DNA of 64,000 nucleotides from Dolomedes plantarius (Eukaryota; Arthropoda; Arachnida; Araneae; Dolomedidae). The stretch covers positions 69,473,280 to 69,537,279 of the forward strand of contig OU015503.1 in the NCBI GenBank assembly GCA_907164885.2. Reading direction: 5' to 3'. The translations under genes and the position numbers were made by a program. The notes under the pieces were generated by a model, which saw nothing but the letters and a program-made list of their open reading frames with translations, was not told the DNA's origin and made no database searches. Below are positions 1 through 10,564 of this stretch, piece by piece. Every line of letters starts with the position of its first letter. The stretch's first letter is position 1.

Positions 1-329
1 ATGTCAGTTCTTTTCAGCCGCAGAATCTGGCAGCTGCTAAGCCGTAAAAAAAAGCCAAGTCAAATAAACAACACAATCCAATAATCGTGAAGTAACTCAA
101 GTGGTGTATATTAGGAGAAAGATACAAAACTTCCCATTTTTATTTCCCAAGCTGAATTTTGTTTATTCATAATAAAACTGTCAAGATATCTTTACATTCT
201 TGCTTGCATCCCCTAAAACAGCGGTGCGCAAATTTTTCAACAGCGACCCACATTTTGAAATAAAAAATCATTTGACCCCAACGAAATTTTTTTTGATAGA
301 AGCAAAATAAAAAATAATAAAAATAATAA

Positions 330-447
330 AATAAATCAGGTAGTCTCTTAAAACGAAACTACTGCGGGTATTGACGTAGAATTACTTATCATTTCTTACC
401 TCTTTTGTATGCATGTAAGTGTTATGCAAATACGTATCTATCTCTCC

Positions 448-516
<69 letters not shown>

Positions 517-790
517 TGTGCTCGATTTCTAGAAATAGAGGTGCACCTTACAGGGTGGGTGGGGACTTGTGGGGGAGGGGGTTATTCCAATCTGTGTGTA
601 TGTATATATACGTGTATATGTATATTGACGCATCTTGGTACTTTCCTGTTTAACTATCTACTGCTCTCTCAAGCGATGCAGACTGGGTTTGGCGCGCTTC
701 TAAATTATAACTCGCGATAACGGACGCTTGTAGCGTCTGATTTTTTGCTATCCGGAGGACCGTTTTCGAGGAACGTAATCCTAAGTTAAA
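330..790. repeat. Dispersed repeat, paralogue of the 37.4-39.0 kb locus
   Basis: This stretch matches the DNA on both sides of the mariner at 37561-38863. Shared landmarks in order are a TTACCTCTTTTGTATG segment near 399, a (TA)n tract at 459-513, and a moderately GC-rich block from about 630 containing CAGACTGGGTTTGGCGCGCT near 679 and GGACCGTT near 758. The copy here lacks the mariner. Open frames crossing the (TA)n tract encode only Ile-Tyr repeats and are not genes. The element class of the repeat is unknown; neither end is clearly defined. Confidence 0.6.
459..513. repeat. (TA)n microsatellite
   Basis: An uninterrupted TA dinucleotide run of about 55 bp, preceded by a short CT-rich stretch (CTCTCTCT). 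It lies inside the dispersed repeat at 330-790, at the position equivalent to the (TA)n at 37490-37560. Confidence 0.95.
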
Positions 791-1097
791 ATAGAAAAAT
801 GCTATCAAAAAAAAAAAGAAAATAAAATTATATAAGCAAGTTTTGACAAACTTTTTAAAAAATCCAGATTCGAAAACTCGGTCTCTCACAGATAGGTAGA
901 AGCAAATGTAAGAAATGCAGGTATAGACTTTTGCGGAAGGAGTTTTGATTACCATGTTTCTCCGAAAAAAAGACATGGTCTTATATAAAATTTTGCTGCA
1001 AAGGGCATATTATGGCTTCTTTTCAGGGGATGTCAATTTTTTTTCATGCACAAAGATTCACATTTATTCATTTACAACAATATACATTTATACATAC

Positions 1098-1577
1098 TGT
1101 TACGAATTTTACGAGTCCATGATAATCTAGCGAAATATGAGAGTTATCGCCAAATTGGCGATGGATTTGGTGACTTAATTTGGTCACCAAACATGGCGAT
1201 ATTTTGCCACTTTTGGCGATATGGCGCCAAATGGACTCCAACTTGCCGTCTAGATCTTTCTAGAAGCTTCTAGACATATCTGGCTAACCGATAGGGAAGT
1301 CTCTAAGTATACCTGACATTGGCATTGGAACTCAGTTCTTTTCTACTGAGAAGTGAATGCGTTGAAAGCATTCGTGTTTGCCGTGTATTGTATTGAAGAC
1401 TCTGGTATCCTGACTTGTGTTTTTAGAGGTTTCTGCTGTCTGGAAAACAGATGTTACGTATTTTATGCTTGAATTTATGTATGCGCCTGAAGAATTTACG
1501 GAATAATAAAATTTATTTTGTGTGCAGTCTCTGAAGAGATTTCATTCAATCCTAACGAACCCTGGAAAAAAGGAACA
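1098..1577 (+). mobile_element. Probable solo LTR (Ty3/Gypsy-like)
   Basis: The block begins TGTTACG, a common start for Gypsy-type LTRs, and can be ended at GGAACA, giving TG...CA ends and a length of about 480 bp. An A-rich polyadenylation-like signal (AATAATAAA) lies near 1502, about 75 bp before the proposed end. No gag-pol coding sequence is adjacent, so if correct it is a solo LTR. The first third contains several GGCGAT/ATCGCC motifs that make small hairpins. I could not find a convincing 5-bp target duplication, so the boundaries are provisional. Confidence 0.45.
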
Positions 1578-1685
1578 ATATATTTATGTACAAAAATTTA
1601 TGTTTTTTTTTCAAATACAGTCATGTCATGTTCTTATACATCGACATAAATCTCCAAACACAATCTCCGGAAATCAATTTATGTT

Positions 1686-1838
1686 TAACTTCATTTTCTT
1701 TCAAGTTGATGGGATAATTCACCAAAATAATTTTTTAAAAGTATTTATTAATACATAAAATTGTCAATTTTATTTGATTCAACAGAAAAATCAAAAACAT
1801 GGTATATAAAAAAATTCTTTTTATCTTGTAATTATTAG
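1686..1838 (+). repeat. Dispersed repeat family R1, 3' half
   Basis: This about 150-bp block (TTCTTTCAAGTTGATGGGAT at its start, ATCTTGTAATTATTA at its end) recurs near 26627-26775, 40334-40486, 40769-40853 and 60996-61143. Other copies are longer at the 5' side. It has no coding capacity that I can see. Class unknown; the constant 3' end and variable 5' extent are compatible with a retroposon. Confidence 0.6.
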
Positions 1839-1845
1839 CATATAA

Positions 1846-2159
1846 AAATTATTAAAAATATTAAAAATGTGATTATAGAAAATTTAAAGCATATTTTTAA
1901 ATTTAATAAATCAATACGATATAAATTTCCTTCAGACTGTCCGCGATTTCTCCCATTTTTTTTCTATGGTCATGTTCAAAGCAATCATTCTTTTTTATTG
2001 ATATTTCTCATGGAATTCAAACACAAACTATAAATCCTTTCATCAATGAATGCACCATCGTATGTTATGAATAAATTTTTTACGATCACTATTTCAAAAA
2101 TATCCTTTCTGATTTTTCATTTAAAAATATCCTTCCAAAAGAAATATATATTTTTTTGG
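1846..2159. other. AT-rich spacer, nothing recognised
   Basis: I see no gene, repeat boundary or structured element here beyond A/T-rich sequence. Confidence 0.6.
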
Positions 2160-3170
2160 CTTTTTTGCATTACGTGTATCTTTTTTATCGCTGTATTTTA
2201 TTTTCTTACATAGAGAACGATTTCGGATTAAAGTGTTTAGTCTTAAATAACTTTCTTGGACCTGGTTTGTTAAAGTAATCTCGAATTTTCAAACAAATAA
2301 AAACATTCCCTTAAATTTTGGATCTAGTAAAAAAAATGAATTCATTCATGATACCTGTATTAGTTGTTACATTCCTTTGCAGTAGGTTAGTAGTTTGTTT
2401 AAATTCTTTGGTAGAGATCAGTAAAAAAACAAGTAATTTACTTGAGCATTTAAATAATGTACCTTTTACCTGTTACTTTAGACATTACTAGCTTTGTATA
2501 TTTTGAATATTTTTATCTTTTAATATTTTTTTTCAGAGAGATGAATTGCGGAGTAAAATATTTACTTAAATATAATCTCCTTTGAACTGATTTAGCAAAA
2601 TTTTTATCATGGGTTTTTGAATTAACAAACATTTTCGTATATTTTATACCTAGTAAAAATATTGAATTCATTCGGGATATATGTTGTTCCGTTCATTTAA
2701 AATTATTTCTGCAGTTTAAATTCTTTCATATAGACCAATAAAAACTGGTATTGCCTTTGAATATGTAAATCATGTTTCTCTCAAAAGAAAAATACCTGTT
2801 ACTTTATATATTTTGTGTATTTGTTTTCATCTTTATATATGTTTTATTTTTTAACACAGATGAGAATTCCAGATTAAAAAAAATACCCTGAAATAATCTC
2901 ATTAGACCTGTCTTAGCATAAAAATAAATCGCAGATTTTTAAATGAATAAAAACATCCCCATAAATTTTAGAGCGAGGGAAAAAAATCAACAAATGAATT
3001 CTTACATTATATTGTTGCATTCATTTGCGAAAGGTTTAGCAGTTCGTTTAAATTCCTTGCAAGATACCAAATAAAAAAAACAAGTAAAATTGTCCTGAAC
3101 ATATAAATCATGCATATTTCAAAAGAAAAATACCCTTCACTTTGCATATTTTTAGCTCTTTACTAAAATA
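2160..3170. repeat. Degenerate tandem array, ~330-bp unit
   Basis: Three decayed units follow each other. Each carries in the same order an AATAATCTC-like stretch (AATCTCGAATTTT near 2278), a TTTTTGAAT..AATAAAAACAT stretch, an ATGAATTCATT-like stretch (2337, 2663, 2995), a TTTAAATTCTTT stretch (2398, 2716, 3048) and an AAAAGAAAAATACC-like end (2783, 3121). Spacing between matching landmarks is roughly 320-330 bp. Divergence is high, so this is an old array. Confidence 0.55.
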
Positions 3171-3429
3171 TACATTTTTCTCTGCCTGCTTGAACGGGTA
3201 TATACCTCCAGAGGTTTGGTCTTTATTAAAGAATGTTTTTGAAAAACTCCCAAACCTCTTGAGAAGAGACAAAATTCACGTAATTTTCTGAATATCTGAT
3301 GCTTAATAGTACGAGAACTATTTTTTTTAAATGGCAAATGTCTTCTTATTTTTTTTTTTCAAAATTCTTTCGAACAACAAAGAAAAACCTTTAAATACAG
3401 ACGTTTATCAAAACGTCGCCTGAAGTTAG

Positions 3430-4150
3430 AAGCTGCATTTTTTTTTTTTCAGGAAGCGAATTCCTTACGCTAGAGTTCAGCGTAATATTTCAAGATCATT
3501 ACATTTATGGGACAAAAGTAGATTGTATTTAAAAAGGGGTTATATTTCTTTTATGTCCCCTCATAATTTGTCTGAAAAAAAAACCATTTAGCTTGTTTAC
3601 ATTTAAATTTTAACTCAAACTTTCTTTTCCAAATTAAACTTTTTTTTTGCGTCATCGATATACTTTTACAGATACCTTCAAAAAATGTCTAGACAAATTT
3701 AGACTTATAGGCAATTCTCGACATATCATTTATGGGATAAGGGAAGGTTGCATTTAAAAGCGGGTGATCCTTTTTCTTCTAAATATTTCACAATTACACA
3801 AAGATAATTTGTCCTACAGAAACATTTTATCCAGATTATTTTCAAATTTATTTAAGTCCAAACCTTCTTTTAAAATAGAATTTTTTCTGCGTAATCAATG
3901 GTGTTTTTCAGATGCAGACTTTCCTTCATAAATATTCTAGACAATCTGGGTAATTCTAGACATAATTGCATTTATGGGACAAATGGAGGCTGGACAAATT
4001 CGCAGAAACTGGCCATATTTCTTCTAAACAATGTCCTCAAATAATTTGTCCGAGATATACACTTCAGCTAGTTTACATTTAATTTTTGATTCAGACCTTC
4101 CTTTAATTTATTTATTTATATATTTATTTACAATGGTGCTCTTTAGTGGA
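3430..4150. repeat. Degenerate tandem array, ~220-240-bp unit
   Basis: The landmark TTTATGGGA[C/T]AA occurs at about 3507, 3729 and 3971, each followed by a TTTCTTCTAAA/TTTCTTTTATG-like stretch, an ATAATTTGTC segment and a TTTACATTTAA-type segment. Spacing is 222 and about 242 bp. The units are well diverged. The small open frames across it are not conserved between units, which argues against coding. Confidence 0.55.
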
Positions 4151-4420
4151 TTTGTATTTACAAAAATTCTTCAGAGGGGAAGATACAGGCAATTTTTGCT
4201 TCGTATTGTAAATTTTAAATGATTAATAAATTGTGCTTTAGGATATTTCATTCCCAGTAATTCCTAGTTTTTAATTTGATTTAGCGTGGTGGGTAATCTG
4301 TCAATTATATAAAATTAAGAGCTTTGTTTGGGCATCAATTTTAGTCTAGATGATATGATATAATTTCAATATCGTTTTACCTAATATTTAAAATGAGGAA
4401 ACATATTTTATAGTCCATTT

Positions 4421-4702
4421 CAGGGCCGCCCAGAGACTTTACGGGGCATGGGGCAAACTTCTGTTGGGGGCCCCAAGAAATCTGATTAATCGATTTTTTT
4501 TTTTTTTTTTTTTTTACTTTTTCTTTTGAGGGGGCCCCTTTTTTCAGGAGATTATTTTGAATTTTGAAGTACGTACAAGTTTCAGAATTTTCTTTCGGAG
4601 GAAATCTAATAAATCATTTTTTTTTAATTTTTGGGGCCCCTCCGGAAGTTGGGGGCCTGGGGCAAAAAGCCCCAGTTTCCCCCACCCCTCTGTGCGGCCC
4701 TG
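4421..4702. mobile_element. hAT-type MITE with intact 8-bp target duplication
   Basis: The element starts CAGGGCCGCCCAGAG and ends CTCTGTGCGGCCCTG, forming inverted ends of about 15-17 bp with few mismatches. It is flanked by a perfect 8-bp direct repeat, GTCCATTT, at 4413-4420 and 4703-4710. Eight-base duplications and CAG...CTG ends are diagnostic of the hAT superfamily. The 282-bp interior is rich in GGGGCC/GGCCCC blocks and poly-T and has no transposase, so it is non-autonomous. Confidence 0.9.
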
Positions 4703-5026
4703 GTCCATTTACATCAAATTTTTCCTAACAGATTTGAAAAGACATTAGATGATACCGGCGATCGATCACATGTTCCTGAAATATGTAAAATCAACTATAA
4801 AATCAAATGCAAATGATTTATATTTTCAAGATTAAATCACTCAATTTAGAAAAAAAATTACTGCTGAATCTCAGCATATATTTGTATATATATATGGCAG
4901 TATTCAATGCCAACCGTAAAATAAAGCTTTTATTACCATTTTTATCAATGAAAAATTATATACATTGAGACATTAATACATACAATGCCATACGATATTG
5001 TATCAATTAATAAATTAAAGGATAAA

Positions 5027-5698
5027 TCTATATATATGTATAACAGTACCTGTAACTGACTGACTGACATATACCGCTCAGACCAAACCGCTGGACCTTA
5101 AGAGCTGAAATTTTGCATGGACATTCTTCTTATAGTGTAGGGGTGCACTAAGAAAGATTTTTGAAAAATTCTTATTAGATTTTTTTAAAATTAAATTTTT
5201 AAGCTGTTTTTGTAGCATTCTTTAAAGTTTGCATTTAAAATAATAATTTGAGGGTTATAAAATTTATATCACGAGAAATATCATAAAAATTCCTTTAAAA
5301 TGAAATCTTTTTCGAATCTTTACCTCTATTTTCTGATTTTTGGGGAATTTTTAAAGATTAATTTTTAGAATTTAATTCATTAAATGCTAATCATGTGGTT
5401 TCTTTTCTTTTTGTGATACTTTAAACTAATTTTTCATCACGTACATAACAACGAAATAGACGAAAAAAAAATTTCTTGTGAATTTGAAAGACGATTGGAC
5501 ATTATCCAAAAAATATTAATATACAGTAAAAAGATATGTTCCTCAAACTGTACTATATTCTTTAGTATGTTCTATTAGATTCAATTTGTAAATTTTCTTC
5601 TACATTATTTTGTCTATAAAAATATTCTTTACGATTTTTCTATAAATATATTTTTTTGTTTTTTTAATCAATTGCATACATTGATCGTTGTATTTATC

Positions 5699-5773
<75 letters not shown>

Positions 5774-5855
5774 CCATTAATGCCATTAATTGCAGACATT
5801 GAACGTTGTATTTAATTTGAATGTACTCCGTAGCGAAGTACGGGTATTCAGCTAG
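5027..5855 (+). mobile_element. Helitron-like element, family A (complete ends)
   Basis: The 5' end reads A|TCTATATATAT and the 3' end reads CTAG|T, matching the Helitron rules of TC start, CTRR end and insertion between A and T without target duplication. A hairpin with stem CCGTA/TACGG lies about 10 bp before the CTAG. Inside, after the start, comes a run of GACTGACTGACATA and then GACCAAACCGCTGGACC, which every family member shares. Near the 3' end is a (TA)n tract (5701-5771), followed by ATTGAACGTTGTATTTAATT. There is no Rep/helicase gene, so it is non-autonomous. Known biology: Helitrons transpose by rolling-circle replication using a partner's RepHel protein. Confidence 0.8.
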
Positions 5856-6840
5856 TAGTTTCATAAAGGAAACGTACTATCTATTACAGATCGTTTTTGA
5901 TGTATCAATGTAATGCTTCATGGTAAAATATATGTTACATATTTTGCTATGAAACAGTTACTACGTAAGGAAAATAATGCTATGAAAGTATACTGAAAAT
6001 CTTAAATTACGAATTCGCAATAAAATGTATATCCAGGAATATCTATAGCTAGAAATTGTTTAAAAATAAATAGTGAAATCAATTTTTTTTAAATGTATGT
6101 TGTTGCCATTAGATGAAATAAAATGTTAAAAACTTAGCACTGAATTCTTACGTAGGGGACTAAGATATAAGGCATTACTTTTGAAAACGTTCGACTATAC
6201 AAATAGGATTTTAACGTGGTTGAATTTTTTCAACGTATAGCAACGAAATTAAGCAAAAAAAGTTTTTCTTGTAAGTACAAAATCCTGCAACAACAAAATC
6301 CTGTAAGTACAATGCCTGAGTAATTACCTGCATTAAAATATACTCAATGCATTGCTTACACATATTAGAAAAATACTCAATAGATGTTTCCGAACGATTT
6401 AGCGTAATATATTTCAGTACTTTCAGCTCAAACACAGCATTTATTTACAGAAAACCATTACCATATCACAGAATTAAATGAAGATTCCAGCAGAACCATT
6501 TAAGACCTCAGTAAATAGCAAAATCAAACGCGAATACTCTAGAGTGAAAGAACAAATACGAACCTTGTAATGCAGTCAAAACGTTTCTTTTATTGTTTTT
6601 CACCGTATTCCAGCCACGTTTTTGCGAAATAAGCATCATTTTACTGAGTGCCTATAATAACCACACTCCGCTTTCTAGAGTTTGAGAAAGCAGTAATTTG
6701 AAGTAAAATAATTGAAGTATAAACAGTCTTATGGTTGAATGTACAATCGCGGGAAATTCGTCCAAGAAGAAACAAGAAGGTAAAAATAAACATAAGACTG
6801 AGTTAGATTATTTTACTTGCCTCCTTGCTTCCATTACGGT
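5856..6840. other. AT-rich spacer, no feature recognised
   Basis: Apart from a very short TACAAAATCCTG duplication near 6277-6303, I see no transposon end, RNA gene or defensible reading frame. The 69-residue frame at 6731-6940 is lysine- and serine-rich, but its 3' part belongs to the decayed tandem array that follows, so coding is unlikely. Confidence 0.55.
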
Positions 6841-7008
6841 GAAGCTATCTAATAAATGGTCTACCGAACAAAACGATTGCAGTTTGGAAAAAGCCAATAA
6901 ATCAGTGATAATGCACAAGTTATCGTCACGAGGATTTTAACTTCACTAATGTAATATAGGGGCTTTTGGCACGATAGTTATTTAAAGAGGTAATGTGAAA
7001 TATGTGTT

Positions 7009-7370
7009 TAATACACACAAAGGCAGGGAATGGCCTTTAAAATATTATAGAGCGTTGTAGAATAAGCGTCAGATGTTTTTATTCCCCAGGAAAAGCAAAT
7101 ATATTTAGCCTATTATTTAGCTTATTATATATATAAAGCCTATTTTACACATATTTCATGCTCGGAATTCTTTCTCAAGACTAAATCGTCTGCTACGTTT
7201 AATGTCACTTTCAGACTTTCTTAATTAGAATATACAGGCATTTCATGATTGTAATTATTTCTCAAAACTAAATCGCCTTGTAGCTTTTCCTGGGGAATAA
7301 AAGCATCTGACGCTTATTCTACAACGCTCTATAATATTTTAAAGGCCATTCCCTGCCTTTGTGTGTATTA
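7009..7370. repeat. Near-perfect inverted repeat, 82-bp arms
   Basis: The arm at 7009-7090 (TAATACACACAAAGGCAGGG at its outer end) is the reverse complement of 7289-7370, with only one mismatch seen by eye. The loop is about 198 bp. The two GAATT/ATTTCTC.AAACTAAATCG segments near 7168 and 7255 repeat inside the loop. The high identity contrasts with the decayed repeat around it, which suggests a recent inverted duplication or gene conversion. It has no transposon-like ends that I can name. Confidence 0.75.
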
Positions 7371-7743
7371 AAATGCCAAATCCATGGGCAAAAGCATGTA
7401 ATACATGATCCATGAAACAAAACGATCGATTTTTTTTAAAAAGTTAGTAAATTAAGGATAAGAAGCATGTTATGGTCACTGAAGAATTTAATATCGCTAA
7501 TTTATAAAATGTATTATTTTATAAATTAGAGACATAGATATAATTTTGCTTTTGCTTGCAGCCTTTGGTTAGGAATAAACATGTACCACACTGATTCAAC
7601 AACACTCGAAACCTTTGTAAAGGACATCCCCTACACGTGTCTCTATTACAATGCTAAATCCATGAGCAAAAGTTTCTAATACGTGATCTACCAAACAAAA
7701 GGCATGATTTTCTTAAAGAGGTCAATAAATCAGTGATAATATA

Positions 7744-8664
7744 CAGAGTGATTTTTTTTAAAACTGACACTACTCAGAGCCGCCTGTAGCGTGATCTATC
7801 AGCCGGAATTCCACCAAAACTGATAGAGGGGCTAAGGGCGACATGGGAAAGAGTTTTCCGTGGAAAAAAAAAGATAGTTCCAAAAGTCGCCGATAGGGGA
7901 AGATATGGCGCTCTTGTTGTCGGCGCACCCGAGAATTAGCAGAACTGAAAAGTAAAACATCAAAATACACATTCGCGACCGTGTAGTCGACAGCAGTGCC
8001 AGTATTCCGGGCAATAACGATAAAGGATGAATACCGAAAAAGTTGTAAGCAGGCAAATGAATATCAAAGAAATTTCCCTGCAACACCACTTTATGCATCA
8101 AATTCACTTCTCCCTCCTTCAATGTGACCACTGTCCTGGTGGACGACACATTGCATCCTGAACACTACTTTCTCAAAGGCCAAGCGTATCATGTCACTAA
8201 GAATGTTCATCAAGTCCGGGATATGTTGTTCTTTAGGGCCGCCAAGTTAGAGACTCCACCAAGACACACCTTATACTTTAAATAACCACACAGAAAGATG
8301 TCACATGGGTTTGGTCCGAGGAGCGATATGGCCATGCCAGTGGAAAAAAAGCGACTGATGACCCTTTCTTCTGTAAAGCGAAGGTGCAACAGATTCCGCA
8401 ATTTATAGCCCAAAACACTGGCGCTGCTGTCAACTACGTAGTCATGGATTTTCATTTTGATGTTTTACTTGCCTTTTATGCAAATTCTCGGTTGCGCGAA
8501 CAACAACAGCGCCATATTGTCCCCTATCGGCGACTTTTGGAACTTTAACAGAAACTCTTTCCCATGTCATCCTTAGCCTCTACCAATTTTGGTGGAATTC
8601 CGGCTGGTAGATCGCGCTACAGATAGCTCTGAGTAGTGTCAGTTTTCTAAAAAAAATCACCCTG
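7744..8664. mobile_element. Mariner-type fold-back element with TA target site
   Basis: The ends are CAGAGTGATTTTTTTTA on the left and its inverted partner TAAAAAAAATCACCCTG on the right, each flanked by TA. Arms of about 240 bp (7744-7998 and 8427-8664) are inverted copies carrying GGAATTCC, GTCGCCGATAGGGG and AAGTAAAACATC landmarks. The middle contains a decayed transposase C-terminus on the minus strand. The insertion interrupts a unit of an older tandem repeat, and the two flanks rejoin at TA, which supports the boundaries. Confidence 0.8.
8210..8455 (-). pseudogene. Decayed mariner-type transposase C-terminal fragment
   Basis: The minus-strand frame of 81 residues contains the order RFTEERVISRFFSTG, then NPCDIFLCGYLKYKV, then LAALKNNI. 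This resembles the C-terminal part of DDE transposases of the Tc1/mariner group, in which a PRSPDL.PCDF.LWGYLK motif carries the third catalytic acid and is followed by an ELK..I helix. The residues before NPCD no longer match the usual PPRSPDL, and the N-terminal two-thirds including the first two catalytic acids is missing. It sits between the inverted arms of the fold-back element. Confidence 0.6.
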
Positions 8665-9028
8665 TACGTTTCATGGTCTCTGAAGAATTTAAACACACTA
8701 ATATAGAAAACTGGATTTAGTTCTGACAGTTCCATAGAGACATGTCTTTCGACATGCTAGCAAAGTATGTAGGAAGAAAAACATGAAAATAAATCGTACA
8801 CTAATTCTACGGAGCTTTTGTGTGACGTGATTCTAGTTCTACGGAGAGGTGTCGAATCGAATGTCCTAAGCAATCACACTTTTAACATACCAACAGTTTT
8901 AACATACCAAAAAATAGAAATTGCATTCTTGTTAGGAAAATGAACCTTAAAAGGGCTATCTAAACTTCAGTTTATTAGATCATTTACTTGTATTACTTTC
9001 CGACATTCATGCTATCGTTTTAGACTGA

Positions 9029-10150
9029 TGTAGCACTTATTATCTAACAAGTAATGGCGTCACAGCAACTTTGACGTCATACATCTGAGAAATGTTGTTT
9101 TTCGTTTATTTTCCCCCATGGTTTGTTATTTTTCCTTTCCAGTGTATTTTATGCAAATATGTCAATGTTATGTTACTGGCTTGTATAAATACTGCTCGAG
9201 TTAGAGCAAAGGGGCCGCTAGCAGCAGACACAGTTGAACTCACGAGCTAGTGAGATTCGTATGTTAGAAGTCTCTGTGTGAGATTGTTTTGATTATACAA
9301 ATGTTTTAAGTTGTTGCTTTTAATATTTTTAAATTTTTATTGAAGTTTCGAATAAACTTAATTATTTTAACTTAAGGGGGCCCAGGGCACAAAATTGTTC
9401 AAATTTTCGAAAAAAATTTTATTGCATTTAAAATTTTTGTGTTCTTTTGCGCATAAAATGACGTTTAAATCATGTTTCTATCTTAATTAGAACAAGAGAA
9501 ATTATTATTTTTTTTTCAACATTCTGATAGTAGCCAATAGTTATTTAAACCTGTAAATGCGTTTTTCTGCATGATGGGTTTTTTCCCCATTTCTCGTCTT
9601 TAAATTGTTATAAGTCAAGAACCGTTAAAGATAAATGATTGAAACTTGTAACATGTCTTTTTCAACTATTTTACTTTAATTTTGATTCAGCAAATTTGAA
9701 AAAAATATTTACTTTGGAAAATATGATTTTTAAAAAATAAGTTACATAAATTTTTTCGTAATTTTTAATCTAAAATTTTTTAATTTTTTTAAAAATTAAT
9801 ATTTTAAAAAATGGTGAATCAAAATTAAAATTTATATATTTCTGTTTAATTAACTGAAAAAATTTTGAAATTCGACAAATAATATTTCGAGTTATAACGA
9901 TTTTAAATTACTCCACTTTTATTAAAACTTTTTAATTTTAAAATTTTTTAAAAACTTTTTGAGAAGTTTTATGGTGTGATTTTTTTTACAAATTATATGG
10001 TTAACCATCACAAAAAAATTCAAAATTATTTTAACTCAATAAATAAATTTTTTTTCAAAATGTGCCCTGGACCCCCTTAAGTCTTGCTGATTTCTAAACA
10101 CACCTCATGCCAGACCAGTGCGTGCTCTTATATTGTCACTCTGCGTGACA
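9029..10150 (+). mobile_element. Possible solo LTR split by a MITE
   Basis: The left part begins TGTAGCACTT, has a TATA-like TATAAATA at 9184 and an AATAAA at 9351. It then meets the TTAA-flanked MITE at 9376. After the MITE the sequence continues to a TGACA end near 10150, giving TG...CA ends. Without the MITE the block would be about 420 bp, a normal LTR size. I could not find a matching 5-bp target duplication, so this is a hypothesis. Confidence 0.35.
9376..10076. mobile_element. TTAA-flanked MITE (piggyBac-like), copy 1
   Basis: TTAA at 9372-9375 and 10077-10080 brackets inverted ends: GGGGGCCCAGGGCACA on the left and TGTGCCCTGGACCCCC on the right, with one mismatch. TTAA duplication is the signature of piggyBac-type insertion. 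The interior is AT-rich and non-coding, with a GTAAATGCGTTTTTCTGC landmark and a TAAGTCAAGAACCGTTAAAG segment shared with the copy at 58532-59221. Other superfamilies rarely use TTAA, but no transposase is present to confirm the assignment. Confidence 0.75.
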
Positions 10151-10540
10151 ATTATGAATATTGATTTTGCATTATAAATATTTTTATCCGTTCATCTCAC
10201 CCCCCCCCCAAGAAAAATCCTGGGTGCGCCACTGTATACCAAACATTGTGAAGGACGTCCAATTCACCTGTCACTATTGATCTGCAAAATTTATGATTCC
10301 AAGTCTATCACCCCCAACCCCCAAACCCTTTTTTAAAGTTAAAATCAAGTACGGGAAAGGAATTATACACCCACAGGAAACAGTAAGCTGTTAAAATTAA
10401 TACTTCAAAAAATATCGGAAATCAATATTTTTCTACGGCACTCTTTTTTCATACTTTGTGGACTACAGATATAATAGCAGAAAGATAATACCAACTGAGC
10501 ACATACAGGTTGCAATATTTATGTCATGACTTCTGGAATT
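10151..10540. other. Spacer; possible single hAT-like end
   Basis: A stretch near 10199-10234 reads, on the minus strand, CAGTGGCGCACCCAGGAT followed by a C/G homopolymer, which looks like a hAT-type terminus. I could not find its partner end, so the element is not called. The rest is AT-rich with no feature. Confidence 0.35.
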
Positions 10541-10564
10541 CTTGACTCAAAACATCTAAAATTT

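Larger units (their letters stand above)
6841..8760. repeat. Degenerate tandem array, units interrupted by a fold-back element
   Basis: Related segments begin near 6841, 7379 and 7660. They share AATGGTCTACC/GATCCATGAAAC/GATCTACCAAAC, then AATAAATCAGTGATAAT or a relative, then a TTATGGTCACTGAAGAATTTAA-type stretch and CTAAT. In the third unit the sequence stops after GTGATAATA at 7743 and resumes with CGTTTCATGG at 8667, so the material between is an insertion. The units are well diverged. Confidence 0.6.

Noticed and set aside
219..260. Possible hAT end (CAGCGGTGCGCAAATTTTTC)
   Set aside because: It resembles a hAT terminus, but I could not find an inverted partner or an 8-bp duplication nearby.
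10199..10234. Possible hAT end on the minus strand (CAGTGGCGCACCCAGGAT)
   Set aside because: No partner end or target duplication could be found within the neighbouring sequence.
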